Positions 1-5,922 of a DNA stretch of 20,475 nt are shown in pieces. The stretch covers positions 1-20,475 of IMG/VR virus record IMGVR_UViG_3300029319_000664; one strand, given 5' to 3'. Under the pieces are notes generated by a model. It worked only from the letters and a program-made list of their open reading frames with translations, searched no databases and had not been told where the DNA came from. The DNA comes from a virus. The translations under genes were made by a program, and so were the position numbers. How positions within the stretch are numbered: position 1 is the stretch's first letter; each line of letters opens with the position of its first letter.

Positions 1-493
1 CTGTAGACCCACCTTTAAAGTAAGAATTGATTAAAACTTTTACTGCGTCGGCCCATCCTTCGATCGAATCGCCGACCAAATATCGACGGTTCCTGTTCGT
101 ATTTGGCTTTGTAATTTCGGGGAGCTTATCAACATGATGCCTTTGAACACTAAATCCAACACCAGTGCCCCCAAGAAGGAGAAACATGCACTCAGAAAAA
201 GAAGCGATATGATCGATAGGCATGTAAGCACAGTTATAAATCCTGTTAGGTGCCACTTCAATCGGCTTTCCTCCGAATTGCATAGACCGCATCGACGGCA
301 AAACTTTTTTAGCATAGACATAATTATACACCTCCTCAATTTCATCCTTGAGTTGCGGATATTTTTTAATATGCATATTTTTGTTACGAGTGACAAGCTC
401 TTGCCAAGTCTCTCTCCGTTCCATCTCCGGTAAGTAACGTGCATATTTCATGTGTACTGCAATGTCGGATAAAATTCTATTTGGTAATTCCAT
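1..493 (-). CDS. nrdJ: Class II (adenosylcobalamin-dependent) ribonucleotide reductase, N-terminal part; 3' end outside window
   Basis: The frame starting at the ATG at 493-491 is open for 164 codons to the window edge. NrdJ reduces ribonucleotides to deoxyribonucleotides using vitamin B12, supplying dNTPs for phage replication. Visible family landmarks are LPSMRSMQFGGKP (residues 65-77), the IYNCAYMPID segment whose Cys88 corresponds to the first redox cysteine of the Lactobacillus leichmannii enzyme (Cys119 there), the glycine-rich GGTGVGFSV stretch just after it, and EGWADAVKVLINSY near the cut. The known monomeric enzyme has about 739 residues, so roughly three quarters, including the radical cysteine and B12 site, lie beyond position 1. 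The start codon overlaps the helicase stop as TAATG, with AAGGGA 7 nt upstream, so the two genes are probably translationally coupled. A 134-residue minus-strand reading at 40-444 is only a shadow in another frame. Confidence 0.86.
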   Translation of the reverse strand, partial: MELPNRILSDIAVHMKYARYLPEMERRETWQELVTRNKNMHIKKYPQLKDEIEEVYNYVYAKKVLPSMRSMQFGGKPIEVAPNRIYNCAYMPIDHIASFSECMFLLLGGTGVGFSVQRHHVDKLPEITKPNTNRNRRYLVGDSIEGWADAVKVLINSYFKGGST

Positions 494-1857
494 TATACTG
501 TCCCTTGTTTTCTAAAACTCTTGTATTTTTGTTTTAATGATTGTGCCAATTCTTTGGGAGACGTAGCAGTTGGTAACTGGCCTGGCTCTACGCTCTCCAA
601 TACTTTCAATGAAACATTGCTGGTATCCATGAACATGGGGAATACTAACCCATCAGGCCCATTTCTATTTTTTGCAATGAACATACGTGCAGTGTTTGTT
701 ACTTTATCTTTACGTGTTCTAGAAATAGAACAAATAAAGTCCGCAACGAAACACTTATTAAAAGCTTCTGATATTGATTCCATAGTGACAACTTCAGCAC
801 TTAGTCCAGATCTATTGGTTTGTGATGCCGTCCAAACTGGACATTGATACTCTTGCGCTATACTCCTAAGGTTTTCATAAATAGACTCCAAATCAGCCCT
901 TTTTTCTTTATAATGTGTGGTGGGCTTGAGCAAATCCGCGTAATCCACTATAATCATGTCGATTTTTTGATTTCTTTTTTTTAATTTTTCTAAGTGAGAT
1001 CTGATAATATTGGTCGTTGCAGTCTTTGTTGGATACTCCTTAATAATTAAAGTTCCTTCCACATTAGAAATATTTTCTTTGACTTCTGTTCTTCTAGAGA
1101 AAAGCTCAGATAAGGGCACTGTTGAGATGCAACTATCATATCTTTGACCAGTGACCGCCTCAGACAATTCTAATGTGTAATGAACGACATTCTTGCCTTC
1201 TTTTACAGCACTAGCCCCAAGGTGCGCCAAGGCCATAGACTTGCCTGCGCCTGTGGGTGCAATAACAACACCCATCTCTCCAGACCCCAAGCCTTTTTTA
1301 GTTAGCTTATCAATCTTATCCCAGCCAGTTGTAACTGGATTGCGTGCTTTTATTTGGTATCTTAATTCAAAATCTTTAATATAGTCATGACCATGGTTAT
1401 TGTCCATACCAAGCTTAAGCGCATCATCAATCACATTTTTTACTTGGTCATATGACGAACTTTGAATTAAATCAACTGATTTCATTAGAGCTTCTTTAAG
1501 CTTCTGTTTCTTACAAAAGTCTAGAGCTGTTTCTTTGATATACTTTTGGTCCTGCAAAGTGCGAACCATAATAACAGAGAAGTAATCTCTAACTTGCTTT
1601 TGCACGTGTGGTTGAAAATCTTCTAGACCACTTTTCATTATCGAAGAAATAATTTCTTTGGTTGGATGTGTGCCAAATTCTTTTCTATAATTGAAAACTA
1701 TAGAAGTAAAAACTTGTAAGTATTTTAATTCGAAAAAATTAATATTAAGAACCTCTTCCATTTGATCGCAAAAGGGTCTATCATCTAAAATCATTTGCGC
1801 TAACGTTTCTTGAAAGCGTTTGCCATATCTTGAAAAATCCACGTTATCTGTAGTCAT
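493..1857 (-). CDS. Replicative DNA helicase, DnaB / T4 gp41 type
   Basis: This is a hexameric 5'-3' fork helicase of the RecA-fold DnaB superfamily, 454 residues against 475 for T4 gp41. The N-terminal 155 residues form a helical domain. The ATPase domain shows Walker A APTGAGKS (200-207), the glutamate-bearing YTLELSE strand (227-233), Walker B MIIVDYADLL (301-310), the TASQTNR sensor motif (343-349) and the C-terminal FIAKNRNGPDG motif (393-403), which resembles the DnaB arginine-finger region. The start is an ATG behind a strong AGGAGGT Shine-Dalgarno. Upstream is the FEN-type exonuclease gene (33 nt gap) and downstream nrdJ (1-nt stop/start overlap). A sigma70-like promoter candidate sits immediately upstream. 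No primase domain is present in this protein and no separate primase gene is visible in the window. Confidence 0.93.
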   Translation of the reverse strand: MTTDNVDFSRYGKRFQETLAQMILDDRPFCDQMEEVLNINFFELKYLQVFTSIVFNYRKEFGTHPTKEIISSIMKSGLEDFQPHVQKQVRDYFSVIMVRTLQDQKYIKETALDFCKKQKLKEALMKSVDLIQSSSYDQVKNVIDDALKLGMDNNHGHDYIKDFELRYQIKARNPVTTGWDKIDKLTKKGLGSGEMGVVIAPTGAGKSMALAHLGASAVKEGKNVVHYTLELSEAVTGQRYDSCISTVPLSELFSRRTEVKENISNVEGTLIIKEYPTKTATTNIIRSHLEKLKKRNQKIDMIIVDYADLLKPTTHYKEKRADLESIYENLRSIAQEYQCPVWTASQTNRSGLSAEVVTMESISEAFNKCFVADFICSISRTRKDKVTNTARMFIAKNRNGPDGLVFPMFMDTSNVSLKVLESVEPGQLPTATSPKELAQSLKQKYKSFRKQGTV

Positions 1858-1872
1858 GTTTACCTCCTAAAC

Positions 1873-1901
1873 ATTATAAAAACCAGAGAATCAATTGTCT
1901 A
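1873..1901 (-). promoter_or_regulatory. Candidate sigma70-type promoter for the helicase-nrdJ pair
   Basis: On the minus strand, TAGACA (1901-1896, five of six matches to TTGACA) is followed by exactly 17 bp and then a perfect TATAAT (1878-1873). The -35 box overlaps the last codons of the exonuclease gene. Transcription would begin within or just before the AGGAGGT ribosome binding site, giving a very short leader, which weakens the case. AT-rich DNA produces such matches by chance, so this is an inference only. Confidence 0.4.
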
Positions 1902-2856
1902 CAGACATTTTATGAAAGTGCTGGAACAAGTCAACAAAATTAATCTCACTAAAGCCATCTTGCGTCATCATTTTTAAAATCTCTGTTTTGTTAAATTGCA
2001 TACCAGCTTTAAAGATTGTCTTCTTTATTGTCTTCTTAGCATCAATAGTCAACATGGGTGCATAAAGTTGCATCATGTTATAATTTCTTCTTAGAATATT
2101 TTCGTTCTCTATTACATTCTCATAAGCTTTGATCTTTTTATCTTCCAAACATTTTCTGGAATGTTCTAGTATTGAATCGAAAGTCGCTTGTTTTTCCTCT
2201 CGCATAAACGGAAATCTTTTTGATACAGTCTTTAGGCCAACGCCTCCGACACCTTCAAGGTTGTCAGACTTATCACCAGCCATAGCTCTTGCCATGGCAA
2301 AGTTAGTTGGATGTATATCAAATCTTTCTAAGATATTGATTTTACTGACTGTTTCTTTTTGTATTGGTCTATGCAGTAAAGTTTTGTTGTCAAGAAGCTG
2401 AAAGAAATCTTTGTCACTAGAAACAATAATTTTTTCCCAGTCTTCAATCTCTTTCATTTGTGAAACAAAAGCAATAATATCATCGGCCTCTGTGCCTTGA
2501 AAGATGAATTGTTGTATTGGCATAGAATTATAGTATTCCATTAAGCGAGTTTGCTGCCAGATTTTATTATCTGACTCCTCTTGTTCAGTCATATTACGGA
2601 CGCCTCTATTAAGGCGAATTGGTTTGCGACCAGACTTGTAGTCTTTTTTCATTTGCTTTCTTTTTGTAGAGCCGCCTGCCCCATCCCAACAAATAAAAAC
2701 ACGGTCAGGTTTTGTTTCTCTGACAATCTTTTGAATCGACTGAACACAACCACGCAGGCCACCAATGGGGATACCATTAGATGACAGACTTGGATTAACA
2801 ATATAATTACGGAAGAACAGATTTAACTGATCAATGATAAGAACTCTTTTAGACAA
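1891..2856 (-). CDS. 5'-3' exonuclease / flap endonuclease, T4 RNase H (Pol I 5'-nuclease) family
   Basis: This is a structure-specific nuclease that removes RNA primers and flaps on the lagging strand; it has 321 residues against 305 for T4 RNase H. Metal-binding acidic residues appear in the usual order: Asp9 (LIIDQ), Asp58 (CWDG), the bridge-region YKSGR motif (73-77), Glu123/Asp125/Asp126 (GTEADD), Asp148/Asp150 (SSDKDF) and Asp195/Asp198 (GDKSDN). The helix-hairpin-helix-like GVGGVGLKT follows at 202-210. The start is TTG: AGAGG lies 6 nt upstream, the MSKRVLIID N-terminus aligns with the family, and no in-frame ATG fits. The stop of the preceding 111-residue gene is 1 nt away (TAAATTG), so the two are probably coupled. 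The catalytic set looks intact. Confidence 0.92.
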   Translation of the reverse strand: MSKRVLIIDQLNLFFRNYIVNPSLSSNGIPIGGLRGCVQSIQKIVRETKPDRVFICWDGAGGSTKRKQMKKDYKSGRKPIRLNRGVRNMTEQEESDNKIWQQTRLMEYYNSMPIQQFIFQGTEADDIIAFVSQMKEIEDWEKIIVSSDKDFFQLLDNKTLLHRPIQKETVSKINILERFDIHPTNFAMARAMAGDKSDNLEGVGGVGLKTVSKRFPFMREEKQATFDSILEHSRKCLEDKKIKAYENVIENENILRRNYNMMQLYAPMLTIDAKKTIKKTIFKAGMQFNKTEILKMMTQDGFSEINFVDLFQHFHKMSVDN

Positions 2857-2857
2857 T

Positions 2858-3193
2858 TTAACCTCTGTATATTCTACTTACAACCTTGTTGACCTTAGTA
2901 ACGATAAAAGAGTAAACGCCTGTAACTTTTCTTGCCTCGGCTGACATTTTAATAACTTGCTCGCGCATAGAAGGCAAAACTTGAAAGAATTTAACTTTAA
3001 GCTTTGTCCTCTCTGCGGAAGTTGAGACTGCCTTGGCAGGATCCACAACAGTAACCACTGTGATGCCTGCGATTCCTCGCAGGTTATCTGTGAGAATGGT
3101 TAAGTTTTCGCCTCTATCAGATCTTAAGATCACTTCTGCTTCATATAAGGTGTCAAGCAAATATTCAGAAACTACGTCTTTCAGAGAACTCAT
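2858..3193 (-). CDS. Conserved-looking small protein of unknown function between uvsX and the 5'-3' exonuclease
   Basis: This protein has 111 residues and no family I can name. A GTG at 3205 would add four residues, but GGAGG lies 6 nt upstream of the ATG at 3193, which makes that ATG the likely start. The sequence has no signal peptide, membrane segment or cysteine. It begins with an acidic helix (LKDVVSEYLLDTLYEAEVIL). A beta-rich stretch GIAGITVVTVVDPAK follows, then a basic helical segment, and it ends in SFIVTKVNKVVSRIYRG. Alternation of helices and strands suggests a small ferredoxin-like alpha/beta fold, but that is a guess. Position between the recombinase and the flap nuclease suggests a replication or recombination accessory role. 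It is not obviously UvsY, which sits near UvsX function in T4. An ACTATTTAT motif lies 15 nt upstream of the start. Confidence 0.72.
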   Translation of the reverse strand: MSSLKDVVSEYLLDTLYEAEVILRSDRGENLTILTDNLRGIAGITVVTVVDPAKAVSTSAERTKLKVKFFQVLPSMREQVIKMSAEARKVTGVYSFIVTKVNKVVSRIYRG

Positions 3194-3208
3194 ATTTTCC
3201 TCCACCTT

Positions 3209-3217
3209 ATAAATAGT
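3209..3217 (-). promoter_or_regulatory. ACTATTTAT motif, copy 1 (possible phage promoter element)
   Basis: The minus strand reads ACTATTTATAAGG, ending 15 nt before the ATG at 3193, in the 44-nt gap after uvsX. The same 9-mer occurs before two other genes (17162-17170 and 19021-19029) at 17 and 18 nt. The spacing leaves just enough room for a short leader with the ribosome binding site. Read on the plus strand, it contains TATAAATA, the T4 late promoter octamer, but in the direction opposite to the genes. Confidence 0.3.
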
Positions 3218-3237
3218 ACTTTAATATAAGAACACTA

Positions 3238-4350
3238 TTATTCAGTGTCAATATTATAGAACTCGTCAGCCTTGCCTTCTTTCTTATCAAAGCGCATAAT
3301 AATTTCTTCATCCATAATCTGCAAAATTCTTGCTCTGAATTTTTCATTCTGAAGCTTTTCTTTCCACTTGGATGCTTGGAACTTTTCTGTTGTTCCATCC
3401 TCGTAAACAAGATTATACCATGCCCCAGCCTGGCCGAGGTTTGGAGACGACTTTACAGCTTCAAACCAACTCTCTTCGTCTTGAATGCCAACATCACCAC
3501 CCCATAGGATCTTGAATGTGCACTGACGGCCTTCAGTTCCAAAGCGACTTTTCTTAAGTGTAACTTTAACTTCAGAGCCAACACGGAATCCATTGTCGTC
3601 AACAATAAATGAAGCTTTAGCTTTTCTCTTAGTTAACCAAATACGTAAAGAGTAAGCGTAATGCATAGCCTTTCCACCAGGAGTGACATAAGGCGTTGTC
3701 ATCGCTTCTGCAACATTGCTTGTGATGTTTGTTTTAAGCTGATTCAAAACCAAGAAAGTAGACTTCGAAGCAGCAATCGGCACTGTAAGCTTTGACATGC
3801 CTTTTGCTAAAATCCTAGGTTTAACTGCCATAGATGACTGAGGGTTGAAGTCACCCTCAACATCACTAATCGAAGGAGTCAATGCTAAGCTGTCCCAAAT
3901 AAAAAGCATTCTGTTATCGTTAGAGCCAAGCAATTCTTCAATAGTTTCTAACAACCACTCGACACTCATGGGGTTAAAGTACAGTAATTTATCTGTATCT
4001 ACGCCTGCGCTTTCTAGAAACGCGGAATCAATTGCCGCCTCTGAATCGAAATACACAACATCAATACCCATTTTTTGAGCATTCGCAGCGATCTGTGCAG
4101 CCATAAAAGATTTACCTGAGCCTTCAAGCCCAGCGATCTCAACAATCTTGCCTGTTGGAATGCCAGCTAATTTACCACGACAAATCGTACTGTCCAACCA
4201 TCGTGAGCCTGTTGGAATCCAATCTGTAACATCTGTCGGATTTTCTTTTGAAAGATCAAAGCCAACTTGCATGCCAGCTTTTTTATTGATAAGATTTCTC
4301 ATCTCATCAATGCTTAATTTACCTAATTTTCTTGCTTGTTTTCTAGCCAT
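3238..4350 (-). CDS. uvsX: UvsX/RecA-type recombinase
   Basis: This is an ATP-dependent strand-exchange protein for recombination-dependent replication and repair, 370 residues against 391 for T4 UvsX. The RecA core shows Walker A GLEGSGKS (74-81), the catalytic glutamate in FDSEAAID (Glu104), Walker B MLFIWDS (148-154) and the L2-proximal VLNQLKTNI motif (201-209, with Asn203/Gln204). A TTPYVTPGGKAMHYAYSLRIWL segment (218-239) is characteristic of RecA/UvsX proteins. The C-terminus is rich in acidic residues. The start is ATG with AGGGGA 4 nt upstream, and no better upstream codon exists. Its leader carries one copy of the repeated hairpin element, so expression may be controlled by read-through or by a binding factor. 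It lies in the same cluster as the ssDNA-binding protein, its expected partner. Confidence 0.95.
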   Translation of the reverse strand: MARKQARKLGKLSIDEMRNLINKKAGMQVGFDLSKENPTDVTDWIPTGSRWLDSTICRGKLAGIPTGKIVEIAGLEGSGKSFMAAQIAANAQKMGIDVVYFDSEAAIDSAFLESAGVDTDKLLYFNPMSVEWLLETIEELLGSNDNRMLFIWDSLALTPSISDVEGDFNPQSSMAVKPRILAKGMSKLTVPIAASKSTFLVLNQLKTNITSNVAEAMTTPYVTPGGKAMHYAYSLRIWLTKRKAKASFIVDDNGFRVGSEVKVTLKKSRFGTEGRQCTFKILWGGDVGIQDEESWFEAVKSSPNLGQAGAWYNLVYEDGTTEKFQASKWKEKLQNEKFRARILQIMDEEIIMRFDKKEGKADEFYNIDTE

Positions 4351-4365
4351 GATTCCCCTCTATGT

Positions 4366-4405
4366 AAAAAAATAAGACACCTGTAGACCCGTGCCTTCCT
4401 GCGGT
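4366..4405 (-). promoter_or_regulatory. Repeated leader hairpin, copy A (before uvsX); terminator-like
   Basis: On the minus strand the order is ACCGCAGG, stem AAGGCAC (4397-4391), loop GGGTCTACAG, stem GTGTCTT (4380-4374), then ATTTTTTT. The stem has 7 pairs including one G-U. It lies between the lipoprotein stop (4416) and the uvsX ribosome binding site. The stem plus T-run resembles an intrinsic terminator, but the conserved loop and 5' flank shared with copies B and C suggest an additional recognition role. Confidence 0.7.
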
Positions 4406-4415
4406 ATTAGCTAAC

Positions 4416-4769
4416 TTAGTCAGTTGTGACGTTGTTAGTAACACCAGTCGTGGGGGTCTCAACAGTGCCTGTAGTGGCTGTCCCAGTTGTGGTGGTTGTT
4501 GCAGTTGTGTCTGTCACAGCATTTGTGTTGCCACAAGTTGTACAGTCACATCCACAGTTACAATTCTCATTAGAATTGGTGGTTACAATACCAGTAGCGG
4601 TATTATCAGTTGCAGTGGTACCAACTGTGGTAGTAGTGGTGTTAACAGACGCTGGAGTCGTCGCTTCAACCGTTGTACCAGTAGTTGTTACAGTATTAGC
4701 TGGTGGGTTGCAGCCCAACAGCAAGACACAAGACGCCATAATGGCAAAGACACTTTTAATTAAAATCAT
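4416..4769 (-). CDS. Thr-rich lipoprotein with a CxCxCxCxxC cluster
   Basis: This 117-residue protein begins with a short charged end (MILIKS), a hydrophobic stretch and a lipobox LLGC (17-20), so it should be cleaved and lipidated at Cys20 and anchored in a membrane. The mature part is dominated by Thr, Ala, Val and Asn, as expected for an unstructured or surface-exposed linker. A central cluster has Cys70, 72, 74, 76 and 79 (NCNCGCDCTTCG), which could bind metal or form disulphides. The start is ATG with AAAAGG about 9 nt upstream, and a repeated hairpin precedes it. Known phage lipoproteins such as Llp of phage T5 block the receptor against superinfection. A similar role is possible here but unproven. 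The low-complexity Thr codons also leave a long open plus-strand frame (4426-4803) that is only a shadow. Confidence 0.7.
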   Translation of the reverse strand: MILIKSVFAIMASCVLLLGCNPPANTVTTTGTTVEATTPASVNTTTTTVGTTATDNTATGIVTTNSNENCNCGCDCTTCGNTNAVTDTTATTTTTGTATTGTVETPTTGVTNNVTTD

Positions 4770-4784
4770 AATATTAATCCTTTT

Positions 4785-4822
4785 AAAAATAAGGCATCCA
4801 TAAACCCATGCCTACCTGTGGT
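4785..4822 (-). promoter_or_regulatory. Repeated leader hairpin, copy B (before the lipoprotein gene)
   Basis: The minus strand reads ACCACAGG, one T, stem AGGCAT (4813-4808), loop GGGTTTATGG, stem ATGCCT (4797-4792), then TATTTTT. Relative to copies A and C the closing pair C-G has become T-A on both sides (CAC/GTG to CAT/ATG), a compensatory change. It sits between the Hc1-like gene stop (4830) and the AAAAGG ribosome binding site of the lipoprotein gene. Confidence 0.7.
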
Positions 4823-4829
4823 GATAAAA

Positions 4830-5018
4830 TTATCGCTCGTTTTTTGTTGTTTGAACGTGTTGCCTAACAGAATGAGCAGTATTTTTAATCTCTTGCATAG
4901 CTTTTCTGATGCGTGTTCCAGCAGCAGAATTATTACTATTATAAAATTTATCATAATCAGTGCGAACTGATTTCAAAAGACTAATCATATCATCTAAAGT
5001 ACTTGGCATACTATCCAT
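4830..5018 (-). CDS. Small basic Hc1 / histone H1-like protein
   Basis: This 62-residue helical protein contains DYDKFYNSNNSAAGTRIRK, followed by MQEIKNTAHSVRQHVQ. This matches the signature of bacterial Hc1/histone H1-like proteins (a linker with N-x-AAG-x-R-x-RK, then a helix with alternating Lys/Arg and hydrophobics), which bind DNA and compact nucleoids. The known family often has a Lys/Ala-rich tail after this core. Here the protein ends in TTKNER and no such tail is present. The start is ATG with AAGGAG 6-7 nt upstream. It lies between the ssDNA-binding protein and the lipoprotein gene, with a conserved hairpin on each side. Likely roles are organising phage or host DNA, but function is inferred from family resemblance only. 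Confidence 0.66.
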   Translation of the reverse strand: MDSMPSTLDDMISLLKSVRTDYDKFYNSNNSAAGTRIRKAMQEIKNTAHSVRQHVQTTKNER

Positions 5019-5032
5019 TATTTTCTCCTTTT

Positions 5033-5074
5033 AAAAAAAGTGAGGCACCTGTAAACCCGTGCCTCCCTGCGGTT
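5033..5074 (-). promoter_or_regulatory. Repeated leader hairpin, copy C (after the ssDNA-binding protein gene, before the Hc1-like gene)
   Basis: The minus strand reads AACCGCAGG, stem GAGGCAC (5065-5059), loop GGGTTTACAG, stem GTGCCTC (5048-5042), A, then C-free TTTTTTT (5039-5033) after one intervening base. All seven stem pairs are Watson-Crick. It is the strongest terminator-like copy and begins 7 nt after the ssb stop. AACC in the 5' flank could pair with GGTT in the loop, which would form a pseudoknot. Confidence 0.72.
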
Positions 5075-5080
5075 GGGGGA

Positions 5081-5830
5081 TTAAGAAGCGAGAAGCTCCT
5101 GAAATTTATTATCAATGGAGGAAGATTCAGAATCATAACGGGTAGATTCTTTAGAAGTCTCCTCGGCATCATCCTCCCCCAGGAGGAACTCATCAAGCAT
5201 AGCTTGAATCTCTTGCGGCGTCTTCCTCGCCGACTCAAAGACTGCACCTGGATCTGGCACAGAGTCTAGCCACTTAGCTGACTGCTCTTCATCTTTTGAA
5301 AGAACAGACGGCTTCCGGCGCGGGGTAATAGTAGTTTGTGGGAACTGTGCCCCTGGAGGCTTGCCATAATTAATGACAAGATCAGTGCCCTCATCTACAT
5401 CAGTAATATCTCCATACTCAGGATTGAGCACAAGATTCAGAAGCTCTTTGTAAGCCATTTTTCCATAGCCCCAAAGACGAACACCTTTGTCCTCCTCACC
5501 TCGAACAATCACAGGCGAAAAGAAACGTTGACGAGCAGATAGACTCTTGGCCATCTTAACTGACTCATCAGTGCCCTCTCGATAGAGCTGACGCACAAAG
5601 TCATCCAGTGGATCGTCCTCGCCAAAGTTCTTCTTTGGACTAAGAAATCCAGCATTCTTACCCAGATTATAGTGAAACCAATAATCCTTAAACGGATCAC
5701 CGTCTGGGGTTGGAACAATACGGATAACAGTCTCGCCATCTTCAGGCTTCCAGAATGTATCTTTATTTCCGTTACCACGATTTTCTAAGGCATCGCGTTT
5801 AGCCTTCATCTTCTCCATATCAATAGCCAT
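5081..5830 (-). CDS. Single-stranded DNA-binding protein, T4 gp32-like, without zinc cysteines
   Basis: This protein of 249 residues (T4 gp32 has 301) would coat ssDNA at the fork and cooperate with UvsX and the polymerase. The N-terminus is basic (MEKMKAKRDAL), followed by the OB-fold region with FWKPEDGETVIRIVP (26-40), a typical gp32 opening. Where gp32 relatives have a CP..FG..CP.C zinc loop, this protein has SPKKNFGEDDPLDD: Ser64, Asp73 and Asp76 replace the cysteines, and the whole protein has no cysteine. The C-terminal 50 residues are acidic and Ser-rich (LLGEDDAEETSKE), matching the partner-binding tail of gp32. The start is ATG with AGGAG 7 nt upstream. A different hairpin lies in its leader and a repeated hairpin follows its stop. 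Confidence 0.88.
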   Translation of the reverse strand: MAIDMEKMKAKRDALENRGNGNKDTFWKPEDGETVIRIVPTPDGDPFKDYWFHYNLGKNAGFLSPKKNFGEDDPLDDFVRQLYREGTDESVKMAKSLSARQRFFSPVIVRGEEDKGVRLWGYGKMAYKELLNLVLNPEYGDITDVDEGTDLVINYGKPPGAQFPQTTITPRRKPSVLSKDEEQSAKWLDSVPDPGAVFESARKTPQEIQAMLDEFLLGEDDAEETSKESTRYDSESSSIDNKFQELLAS

Positions 5831-5860
5831 TATAAACTCCTTTTTGCTTTAAGCTAAAGT

Positions 5861-5884
5861 CCAGCCAGCAAATCTTCTGGCTGG
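5861..5884 (-). terminator. Stem-loop in the leader of the ssDNA-binding protein gene
   Basis: The minus strand forms CCAGCCAG (5884-5877), an 8-nt loop AAGATTTG and CTGGCTGG (5868-5861), a perfect 8-bp stem. Only a weak T-rich tail follows (ACTTTAGCTT), so it may be a poor terminator, an mRNA-stabilising structure or a control site for the ssb mRNA. T4 gp32 represses its own translation through a structure in its leader, which makes this position suggestive. The stem sequence is unrelated to the three repeated hairpins. Confidence 0.45.
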
Positions 5885-5922
5885 CTACAATTAAGATAAG
5901 AACTCCAAAAAGAGGGTAAACA

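Noticed and set aside
1-10. CTGTAGACCC at the left edge, identical to ten bases of hairpin copy A
   Set aside because: It lies within nrdJ codons, has no flanking stem or T-run, and is short enough to match by chance.
40-444. 134-residue minus-strand frame with a hydrophobic stretch resembling a membrane protein
   Set aside because: It lies entirely within the nrdJ coding sequence in another frame; the nrdJ frame has clear family motifs, a ribosome binding site and runs to the window edge.
3194-3205. GTG at 3205 as start of the 111-residue protein
   Set aside because: The GGAGG needed for initiation at the ATG at 3193 lies within the extension, so the ATG is the better start.
3208-3215. TATAAATA (T4 late promoter octamer) on the plus strand at 3208 and 17161
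   Set aside because: It would transcribe rightward, against all genes, and no plus-strand gene follows; the minus-strand ACTATTTAT reading fits gene starts better.
4426-4803. 125-residue plus-strand frame rich in Val
   Set aside because: It is the antisense of the Thr-rich lipoprotein; Thr codons read backwards give Val-rich sequence.
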